This document shows positions 9,963 through 20,205 of a DNA stretch of 64,000 bases, piece after piece; position 1 is the first letter of the stretch; every line of letters begins with the position of its first letter. The stretch spans positions 480,001 through 544,000 of the forward strand of contig OX419345.1 in assembly GCA_948470475.1 (NCBI GenBank), given 5' to 3'. The position numbers were made by a program, and so were the translations under genes. The notes beneath the pieces were generated by a model, which ran no database searches, was not told where the DNA came from, and saw nothing but the letters and a program-made list of their open reading frames with translations. The DNA is from Galaxea fascicularis. Its lineage: Eukaryota; Cnidaria; Anthozoa; Scleractinia; Euphylliidae.

Positions 9963-12900
9963 TTAGCTGTACTTACACATCCTTACACATCCTTAGCGGT
10001 ACTTAGACATCCTTAGCTGTACTTAGCCATCCTTAGCCGTACTTAGCCATCCTTAGCCGTACTTAGCCATCCTTAGCCGTACTTACACATCCTTAGCCGT
10101 ACTTACACATCCTTACACATCCTTAGCGGTACTTAGCCATCCTTAGCCGTACTTAGCCATCCTTAGCCGTACTTAGACATCCTTAGCCGTACTTACACAT
10201 CCTTACACATCCTTAGCGGTACTTAGCCATCCTTAGCCGTACTTAGCCATCCTTAGCCGTACTTAGCCATCCTTAGCCGTACTTACACATCCTTAGCCGT
10301 ACTTACACATCCTTACACATCCTTAGCGGTACTTAGCCATCCTTAGCCGTACTTAGCCATCCTTAGCCGTACTTAGACATCCTTAGCCGTACTTACACAT
10401 CCTTACACATCCTTAGCGGTACTTAGCCATCCTTAGCCGTACTTAGCCATCCTTAGCCGTACTTAGCCATCCTTAGCCGTACTTACACATCCTTACACAT
10501 CCTTAGCCGTACTTAGCCATCCTTAGCCGTACTTAGCCATCCTTAGCCGTACTTACACATCCTTAGCCGTACTTACACATCCTTACACATCCTTAGCGGT
10601 ACTTAGCCATCCTTAGCCGTACTTACACATCCTTACACATCCTTAGCGGTACTTAGCCATCCTTAGCCGTACTTAGCCATCCTTACACATCCTTAGCGGT
10701 ACTTAGCCATCCTTAGCCGTACTTAGACATCCTTAGCCGTACTTACACATCCTTACACATCCTTAGCGGTACTTGGCCATCCTTAGCCGTACTTAGCCAT
10801 CCTTAGCCGTACTTAGACATCCTTAGCTGTACTTACACATCCTTAGCCGTACTTACACATCCTTACACATCCTTAGCGGTACTTACACATCCTTAGCCGT
10901 ACTTACACATCCTTACACATCCTTAGCGGTACTTAGCCATCCTTAGCCGTGCTTACACATCCTTAGCCGTACTTACATATCCTTACACATCCTTAGCGGT
11001 ACTTAGCCATCCTTAGCCGTACTTAGCCATCCTTAGCCGTACTTAGACATCCTTAGCGGTACTTACACATCCTTAGCCGTACTTACACATCCTTACACAT
11101 CCTTAGCGGTACTTACACATCCTTACACATCCTTACGGTACTTAACCATCCTTAGCCGTACTTAGCCGTACTTACACATCCTTACACATCCTTAGCGGTA
11201 CTTAGCCATCCTTAGCCGTACTTAGCCATCCTTAGCCGTACTTAGCCATCCTTAGCCGTACTTAGCCATCCTTAGCCGTACTTACACATCCTTAGCCGTA
11301 CTTACACATCCTTACACATCCTTACGGTACTTAGCCATCCTTAGCCGTACTTACACATCCTTAGCCGTACTTAGACATCCTTAGCCGTACTTACACATCC
11401 TTAGCGGTACTTAGCCATCCTTAGCCGTACTTAGCCATCCTTAGCCGTACTTAGACATCCTTAGCCGTACTTACACATCCTTACACATCCTTAGCGGTAC
11501 TTAGCCATCCTTAGCCGTACTTAGACATCCTTAGCCGTACTTACACATCCTTAGCGGTACTTGGCCATCCTTAGCCGTACTTAGCCATCCTTAGCCGTAC
11601 TTAGACATCCTTAGCTGTACTTAGCCATCCTTAGCTGTACTTACACATCCTTAGCCGTACTTACACATCCTTACACATCCTTAGCGGTACTTACACATCC
11701 TTAGCCGTACTTACACATCCTTACACATCCTTAGCGGTACTTAGCCATCCTTAGCCGTACTTAGACATCCTTAGCCGTACTTACACATCCTTAGCGGTAC
11801 TTACACATCCTTAGCCGTACTTACACATCCTTACACATCCTTAGCGGTACTTAGCCATCCTTAGACATCCCTAGCCGTACTTACACATCCTTACACATCC
11901 TTAGCGGTACTTAGCCATCCTTAGCCGTACTTAGCCATCCTTAGCCGTACTTAGTCATCCTTAGCCGTACTTAGCCATCCTTAGCCGTACTTAGACATCC
12001 TTAGCCGTACTTACACATCCTTAGCCGTACTTAGCCATCCTTAGCCGTACTTAGCCATCCTTAGCCGTACTTACACATCCTTAGCCGTACTTACACATCC
12101 TTACACATCCTTAGCGGTACTTAGCCATCCTTAGCCGTACTTACACATCCTTACACATCCTTAGCGGTACTTAGCCATCCTTAGCCGTACTTACACATCC
12201 TTACACATCCTTAGCGGTACTTAGCCATCCTTAGACATCCTTAGCCGTACTTACACATCCTTACACATCCTTAGCGGTACTTAGCCATCCTTAGCCGTAC
12301 TTAGCCATCCTTAGCCGTACTTAGTCATCCTTAGCCGTACTTAGACATCCTTAGCCGTACTTAGACATCCTTAGCCGTACTTAGCCATCCTTAGCCGTAC
12401 TTAGCCATCCTTAGCCGTACTTAGACATCCTTAGCCGTACTTACACATCCTTACACATCCTTAGCGGTACTTAGCCATCCTTAGCCGTACTTAGCCATCC
12501 TTACACATCCTTAGCGGTACTTAGCCATCCTTAGTCGTACTTACACATCCTTAGCCGTACTTACACATCCTTACACATCCTTAGCGGTACTTAGCCATCC
12601 TTAGCCGTACTTAGCCATCCTTAGCCGTACTTACACATCCTTACACATCCTTAGCCATCCTTAGCCGTACTTAGCCATCCTTAGCCGTACTTATCCATCC
12701 TTAGCCGTACTTAGATAACCTTAGCCGTACTTACACATCCTTAGCTGTACTTAAGCATCCTTAGCCGTACTGAGACATCCTTACATATCCTTAGCGGTAC
12801 TTAGCCATCGTTAGCCGTACTTAGCCATCCTTAGCCGTACTTAGACATCCTTAGCCGTACTTAGCCATCCTTAGCCGTACTTACACATCCTTAGCCGTAC

Positions 12901-13925
12901 TTACACATCCTTAGCCGTACTTAGCCATCCTTAGCCATCCTTAGCCGTACTTAGCCATCCTTAGCCGTACTTAGACATCCTTAGCCGTACTTAGACATCC
13001 TTAGCCGTACTTACACATCCTTACACATCCTTAGCGGTACTTAGCCATCCTTAGCCGTACTTAGCCATCCTTACACATCCTTAGCGGTACTTAGCCATCC
13101 TTAGCCGTACTTAGACATCCTTAGCCGTACTTACACATCCTTACACATCCTTAGCGGTACTTAGCCATCCTTAGCCGTACTTAGCCATCCTTAGCCGTAC
13201 TTACACATCCTTACACATCCTTAGCCATCCTTAGCCGTACTTAGCCATCCTTAGCCGTACTTATCCATCCTTAGCCGTACTTAGATAACCTTAGCCGTAC
13301 TTACACATCCTTAGCTGTACTTAAGCATCCTTAGCCGTACTTAGACATCCTTACATATCCTTAGCGGTACTTAGCAATCGTTAGCCGTACTTAGCCATCG
13401 TTAGCCGTACTTAGATATCCTTAGCCGTACTTAGACATCCTTAGCTGTACTTAAGCATCCTTAGCGGTACTTAGACATCCTTAGCCGTACTTAGACATCC
13501 TTAGCCGTACTTAGCCATCCTTAGCGGTACTTAGACATCCTTAGCCGTACTTAGACATCCTTAGTTGTACATAGACATCCTTAGCTGTACTTAGACATCC
13601 TTAGCTGTACTTAAGCGTCCTTAGCCGTACTTAGCGATCCTTAGCCGTACTTAGACATCCTTACCTGTACTTAGACATCCTTAGCCGTACTTAGACATCC
13701 TTAGCTGTACTTAGACATCCTTAGCTGTACTTAGACATCCTTACCTGTACTTAGGCATCCTTAGCTGTACTTAGACATCCTTAGCCGTACTTAGACATCC
13801 TTAGCCGTACTTAGACATCGTTAGCTGTACTTAGACATCCTTAGCCGTACTTACACATCCTTACACATCCTTAGCGGTACTTAGCCATCCTTAGCCGTAC
13901 TTAGACATCCTTAGTCGTACTTAGA
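9911..13925 (+). repeat. 20-bp satellite array, left arm
   Basis: About 4.0 kb of 10-bp words that mostly alternate CCTTAGCNGT with ACTTANNCAT (main 20-mer CCTTAGCCGTACTTAGCCAT). A recurrent three-word phrase, ACTTACACAT-CCTTACACAT-CCTTAGCGGT, recurs irregularly, giving a higher-order structure. Copies near the core (13380-13925) are enriched in ACTTAGACAT and CCTTAGCTGT. The repeated TTAG gives frequent stop codons, and no ORF crosses the array. Confidence 0.95.
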
Positions 13926-16463
13926 AACTGTGAAAGTTGATCAGTTTCAGTGTTTTTTTTTCCTTTCTGGTGCAAAGTCTTTCCAATAGATCATGTTGTC
14001 GCTCTTTAAGTCTGGCTTGTGGTAGGCTTGAATATAAAGTTCAAAATTCTATAATAATAAGAGTAGTTGTTTTCTTGTTTTTTTAATCGGTTCTTTTCAC
14101 TACATGTACAAATCACAATAGAAGTTGGTGAAAATGTACTTCAAAATAGTGCAGTGAGGAAGCCCTAAAAGAGACCATCCACTACTTCTTAATTTCAAGT
14201 TGTTCTTCTTCTAATGTGTAGTTTAATTTTGAGAATTGTTGATAATCCACATTCTCTTTATCCAGAATAGTTGTGTTGCAGTAGGTAGCCTATGATTAGC
14301 ATTGAAAGCTCAGTGTTGGTGCACTAAATTGAACCTACAATAAATCTAGGCTCGCTTGTATGGTGTTTGCCGTAAAGTTTTATTATTCAATTAGGCTTAG
14401 TACGATTTGCCGTACATCTTAATTCCTAGAATTGTAGTTGTTTAGTGTTGTTGTAGCTGGAAAACATGCCATGCATTACATAAACCTATAGTTGGCACAA
14501 ACATTTATGACAGTTCACTGATCCCGTTTATTGAGGAAAGAACTAGCAAAACATTAACATTTCAGTGTAACAATGACTTGGACGTAAGGATTTTACATCA
14601 AGAGTTGTCTGTTGGATACATCATACTTAAACAAAACTACTTCAATGTAATGCGGAAAGTCCGTGTGTGAAAGTTGAAACCCAGTCTAACGAAAACTAAT
14701 CAGTAAATTATCACAAAATCTACATTTTTCTTATACTCGACATGAATTCAGTGTGTTTCAATATAGGTACCGGTGGATTTGCTCAATACAGTGTGCCACG
14801 ACATAGTGTAATAAGCCTGCCGCAATGGGCACGACATTGATTGTTTCCATGTGACTGCAACGGCGTGCTAGTGTTCCATGATGTGTGTTTTGTAAGTTGT
14901 GCACGCGAACACATGTGGTTAAATATGACATTTATTCTAATTCAATTGACCCTTACATACTCGAGTAATGCGATAGCACTGAACTTAGTAAATCAACCAA
15001 TCAAAACTGGTGAATATTGTAACAATTAGGAGTGTATTTTGAACCTGACCGACTGTGAATGGAGTTCACGTTTGAAACAGGTTTAAACATTACCGAGATT
15101 TGAACATTTGGTTCCTTTGATGCGTGGGATAGATCACGACTTGTTTTCAAAATATAATTTTCTTTTCGTTTCTATTATTTGAAATATGTTTAATATTTAG
15201 GTTGCTTTTAAGCTAAACCAGTTTCAAGTTTGAAATTGAAAAGATCGAACAATAATTTAATGCGGAAAAAAATATTTTCTGTTCAGTTTATTCTTCGCAA
15301 CTTTTCCATCTCAAAACTAACACTTCAACTGGAACAAAAAAGGTGGGCTATTTAGCCTCGGAAATCGCAATTTATTTCCACTACAGAATGATAACGTTTT
15401 TCTGAATCGTTATCAAAGTGTTAAATTAATGAAATGAACAACACCAGAAAGAAAACATCTTGTAACATTCTAAAAGTTGTTTAAAATTACATGTAGAAAC
15501 AAAGTTTCAGTGGAAAGTTGAGGTTTTTGTATTGAACGAGACTATGGCTGTTAATCGAACCTATTATAACGCTGAAAAGGTTTCAAAAATAAATAAAAAA
15601 GTATTACAAAGACTTAACGTAAGAAAATCAATCTTAAGTATTTTCTTTAAATGAACAGTATCCTTTAGAAAAAGTACATTTTTTTCTTGGGGGGGTGGGG
15701 GTTATGGCCTCAAAGGGGAGGGTAGTCAGTGAAAATGAGCACCAAAAGGGGAAGGTCATACCTCTTTGTAAGTTATGCAAGGGGAGGGTCACATCTTTTT
15801 CCAGGTTTTTTAATGAGGGTGGACAAGTTGGCCGAAAAGACAGGTAGAATTCTGCCAAAGGGGATTGGAAAAGCCAGTATGATTGCCTTTTGGATCTGGA
15901 ATCCACCCAAGTGAGACATCTTTGGAAATGCTACTTCTTTGTTGGTTTTCTTGCTCATCATGTGCTGTTTGTGAGGCCTCAAAATGTTAGAGCTGTCAAT
16001 TTTTCGTGATGTACTATGGCGCTCCCACAAAGTACTCCACCACCCGTCAAACTCCATACGTTGACTCATGAACACTTTCCCCGATTAATTGATTTCTTGC
16101 GAATCTATACCCATATTACTGGTCCAGTTTGAGCACGCGTGAAAATGGTACGACAAGAAGATTTGTGTCATCATAAAGCGGAAATTGAGCTACATATCAC
16201 GAACGCGCAGAGCCTCCCTGGAAAGCGAGAAACATCGTGTGATAAATGGTGGTTTAATAATTTGTAAATCAGCAAAATATTTTTACGCTGCTGTAACATT
16301 TAAAATGTCCGGCAATACTGTTCATAAAGTAGAACATACAGCGACTAAGTTTATAGGACGAAGTTCTTAATAATGTTTCACTCGTGTGCGAGAAGTTTCC
16401 ATTAACAAAATTCTGCCTTTAACAAAATTCGAAAGTGTAGGAAATTTTTGTTTTGGAGAGTCA
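13926..16463. other. Non-satellite core of the 10.2-kb element
   Basis: About 2.5 kb of AT-rich sequence between the two arrays. The longest frames are about 60-100 codons with no recognisable domain. 15680-15810 holds G-rich, imperfectly repeated sequence (GGGGAGGGT, AAAGGGGA). No transposase signature was seen on either strand. Confidence 0.7.
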
Positions 16464-19400
16464 GGTACAGCTAAGGATGGCTAAGTACAGCAAAGGATGT
16501 CTAAGTGCGGCTAGGGATGGCTAAGTACGGCTAAGAATGTCTAAGTACAGCTAAGGATGGCTAAGTACAGCTAAGGATGTCTAAGGACAGCTAAGGATGC
16601 CTAAGTACCGCTAAGGATGCCTAACTACAGCTAAGGATGTCTAAGTACGGCTAAGAACGTCTAAGTACGGCTAAGGATGGCTAAGTACGGCTAATGATGT
16701 CTAAATAAGGCTAAGGATGGCTAAGTACCGCTAAGAATGGCTAAGTACAGCTAAGGACGTCTAAATAAGGCTAAGGATGGCTAAGTACCGCTAAGGATGG
16801 CTAAGTACAGCTAAGGCCGTCTAAGTACTGCTAAGGATGTCTAAGTACAGCTAAGGATGTCTAAGTACAGCTGAGGATGGCTAAGTACGGCTAAGGACGT
16901 CTAAGTACCGCTAAGGATGTCTAAGTACCGCTAAGGATGGCTAAGTACAGCTAAGGATGTCTAAGTACGGCTAAGGATGGCTAAGTACGGCTAAGGATGG
17001 CTAAGTACCGCTAAGGATGTCTAAGTACGACTAAGGATGCCTAAGTACGGCTAAGGATGCCTAAGTACAGCTACGGATGTCTAAGTACAGCTAAGGATGG
17101 CTAAGTATGGCTAAGGATGTCTATGTACAGCTAAGGAAGGCTAAGTACAGCTAAGGATGTCTATGTACAGCTAAGGATGGCTAAGTACGGCTAAGGACGT
17201 CTAAGTACCGCTAAGGATGTCTAAGTACCGCTAAGGATGGCTAAGTACAGCTAAGGATGGCTAAGTACGGCAAAGGATGTCTAAATACAGCTAAGGATGG
17301 CTAAGTATGGCTAAGGATGTCTAATTAAGGCTAAAGATGGCTAAGTACCGCTAAGGATGGCTAAGTACGGCTAAGGACGTCTGAGTACCGCTAAGGATGT
17401 CTAAGTACAGCTAAGGATGGCTAAGTACCGCTAAGGATGTCTAAGTACGGCTAAGGATGTCTAAGTACAGCTAAGGATGTCTAAGTACGGCTAAGGACGG
17501 TTAAGTAAAGCTAAGAATGTCTAAGTACGGCTAAGGATCAGGGGCACCCAACGACAATTTTCGGAAAATATCTGTTCGGAAGACGATTTGACATCTAGAA
17601 TTTTCGGAACATTTGTTGTAAAATTTCTTGCTTGCCTGCCTCTCCTAAGATTTTCGAGCATCTAAAAACTACTATAATTGCCCATTTTTAACGGATTTTT
17701 ACCGTTAAAACGTCACCTAGAATTTTCGGGAGCCCTTTTTCTGGCTGAAATTTTCGAAAAGGTGAGTTTTGATCCCTAAAATTTTCGGATCACTAGACTT
17801 CCAGCTAGGAAATCCGAACAGATGAAATATTTTTAGGGGATAAAAATATGCCTATATCTACTGTTTAAATACTAAAATAAGTTTAACAATGCTATGTTTA
17901 AGTGGTTTTGAACTATATTCTCGTTGGGTGCCCCTGAAGGATGCTTAAGTACGGCTAAGGATGTTTACGTACGGCTAAGGATGGCTAAGTACGGCTAAGA
18001 ATGTCTAATTAAGGCTAAGGATGGCTAAGTACCGCTAAGGATGGCTAAGTAAGGCTAAGGACGTCTAAGTACCACTAAGGATGTCTAAGTATCGCTAAGG
18101 ATGGCTAAGTACCGCTAAGGATGCCTAAGTACAGCTACGGATGGCTAAGTACGGCTAAGTATGGCTAAGTACGGCTAAGGACATCTAAGTACCGCTAAGG
18201 ATGTCTAAGTACCGCTAAGGATGTCTATGTACCGCTAAGGATGGCTAAGTACAGCTAAGGATGTGTAAGTACGGCTAAGGATGTCTAAGTACAGCTACGG
18301 ATGGCTAAGTACGGCTAAGGATGCCTAAGTACAGCTAAGGATGTCTAAGTACGGCTAAGGATGTCTAAGTACGGCTAAGGATGTCTAATTACAGCTAAGG
18401 ATGTCTAAGTACGGCTAAGAATGTCTAAGTACAGCTAAGGACGGTTAAGTACAGCTAAGGATGCTTAAGTACGGCTAAGGACGTCTAAGTACGGCTAAGG
18501 ATGGCTAAGTACGGCTAAGGATGTCTAATTAAGGCTAAGGATGGCTAAGTACGGCTAAGGACGTCTAAGTACCGCTAAGGATGTCTAAGTATCGCTAAGG
18601 ATGGCTAAGTACGGCTAAGGATGCCCAAGTACAGCTACGGATGGCTAAGTAGCGCTAAGGATGGCTACGTATGGCTAAGGACGTCTAAGTACCGCTAAGG
18701 ATGTCTAAGTACCGCTAAGGATGGCTAAGTACAGCTAAGGATGTCTAAGTACGGCTAAGGATGTCTAAGTACGGCTAAGGATGTCTAATTACAGCTAAGG
18801 ATGTCTAAGTACGGCTAAGAATGTCTAAGTACAGCTAAGGACGGTTAAGTACAGCTAAGGATGCTTAAGTACGGCTAAGGACGTCTAAGTACGGCTAAGG
18901 ATGGCTAAGTACGGCTAAGGATGTCTAATTAAGGCTAAGGATGGCTAAGTACGGCTAAGGACGTCTAAGTACCGCTAAGGATGTCTAAGTATCGCTAAGG
19001 ATGGCTAAGTACGGCTAAGGATGCCCAAGTACAGCTACGGATGGCTAAGTACCGCTAAGGATGGCTACGTATGGCTAAGGACGTCTAAGTACCGCTAAGG
19101 ATGTCTAAGTACCGCTAAGGATGGCTAAGTACAGCTAAGGATGGCTAAGTACGGCTAAGGATGTCTAAGGATGTGTAAGTACGGCTAAGGATGTGTAAGT
19201 ACAGCTAAGGATGTCTAAGTACGGCTAAGGATGTCTAAGTACAGCTAAGGATGTCTAAGTACCGCTAAGGATGTGTAAGGATGTGTAAGTACGGCTAAGG
19301 ATGGCTAAGTACGGCTAAGGATGTCTAAGTACGGCTAAGGATGTCTAAGTACAGCTAAGGATGTCTAAGTACCGCTAAGGATGTGTAAGGATGTGTAAGT

Positions 19401-19990
19401 ACGGCTAAGGATGTGTAAGTACGGCTAACGATGTGTAAGTACGGCTAAGGATGTCTAAGTACAGCTAAGGATGTCTAAGTACAGCTAAGGATGTCTACGT
19501 ACCGCTAAGGATGGCTAAGTACAGCTAAGGATGGCTAAGTACGGCTAAGGGTGTCTAAGTACAGCTACGGATGGCTAAGTACGGCTAAGGATGCCTAAGT
19601 ACAGCTAAGGATGTCTAAGTACGGCTAAGGATGTCTAAGTACAGGTAAGGATGCCTAAGTACAGCTAAGGATGTCTAAGTACCGCTAAGGATGTGTAAGG
19701 ATGTGTAAGTACGGCTAAGGATGTCTAAGTACGGCTAAGGATATCTAAGTACAGCTAAGGATGTCTAAGTACCGCTAAGGATGTGTAAGGATGTGTAAGT
19801 ACGGCTAAGGATGTGTAAGTACGGCTAAGGATGTGTAAGTACGGCTAAGGATGTCTAAGTACGGCTAAGGATGTCTAAGTACAGCTAAGGATGGCTAAGT
19901 AGGGCTAAGGATGGCTAAGTAATGCTAAGGATGTGTAAGGATGTGTAAGTACGGCTAAGTAGGGCTAAGTATGGGTATGGATGTGTAAGT
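16464..19990 (-). repeat. 20-bp satellite array, right arm (inverted)
   Basis: The same 20-mer as the left arm but in reverse complement (CTAAGTACGGCTAAGGATGG), about 3.1 kb once the insertion at 17539-17936 is removed. Near the core it is rich in CTAAGTACAGCTAAGGATGT; towards the terminus the GGATGTGTAAGGATGTGTAA phrase appears, which mirrors the order in the left arm. A longer unit near 18420-18720 is repeated near 18840-19100. Confidence 0.95.
17539..17936. mobile_element. 398-bp MITE (CAGGGGCACCCAACGA ends) in the right array
   Basis: Perfect 16-bp terminal inverted repeats CAGGGGCACCCAACGA, flanked by AAGGAT on both sides (17533-17538, 17937-17942), a likely 6-bp target duplication within the satellite unit. 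The interior repeats AATTTTCGG-type motifs. Removing it restores array continuity. Confidence 0.88.
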
Positions 19991-20051
19991 AACCGCCCGG
20001 ACCAGTATATGGCCCGGACCACTATATGGGTGCCTACACCAAGTAGTTACC
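19939..20051. repeat. Right terminal inverted repeat of the 10.2-kb element
   Basis: Reverse complement of 9850-9962 with about one mismatch. It ends GTAGTTACC at 20051. Confidence 0.88.
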
Positions 20052-20059
20052 GTTTTCTC
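20052..20059. repeat. Target-site duplication, right copy (8 bp)
   Basis: GTTTTCTC directly after the right terminus, identical to 9842-9849. Confidence 0.88.
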
Positions 20060-20205
20060 GTATGATGGAACACTCGTGATGGCTAAAAATGGTCGATGAA
20101 TCATGATCAAAGACAGAAAAAATCGCAGAGTTATATTTAACTGCTTGGAGGTTATTACAGCAACATATACCGATGAAAGTAAAAGGTTTGGATTGACTTT
20201 GTGCA

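Larger units (their letters stand above)
9850..20051. mobile_element. 10.2-kb inverted-terminal element with satellite arms
   Basis: The ends are inverted copies: 9850-9962 matches the reverse complement of 19939-20051 with about one mismatch, starting GGTAACTACTTGGTG. A perfect 8-bp duplication (GTTTTCTC) flanks it, so the pre-insertion site can be read across the junction. From the outside in: a terminal repeat, a satellite array (left about 4.0 kb, right about 3.5 kb, opposite orientation), and a 2.5-kb core. 8-bp duplications are known for hAT, P and KDZ/Zisupton superfamilies, but the terminal motif does not let me choose among them. No transposase was found, so it is non-autonomous or a satellite-expanded derivative. 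Confidence 0.82.

Noticed and set aside
9911..13925. TTAG-rich array as telomeric repeat or CRISPR array
   Set aside because: The unit is 20 bp without the TTAGGG motif and has no spacers; it is a satellite arm of the mobile element.
15634..16075. 90-100-codon minus-strand ORFs in the satellite-element core
   Set aside because: They cover G-rich repetitive sequence with no recognised domain and overlap each other in different frames.
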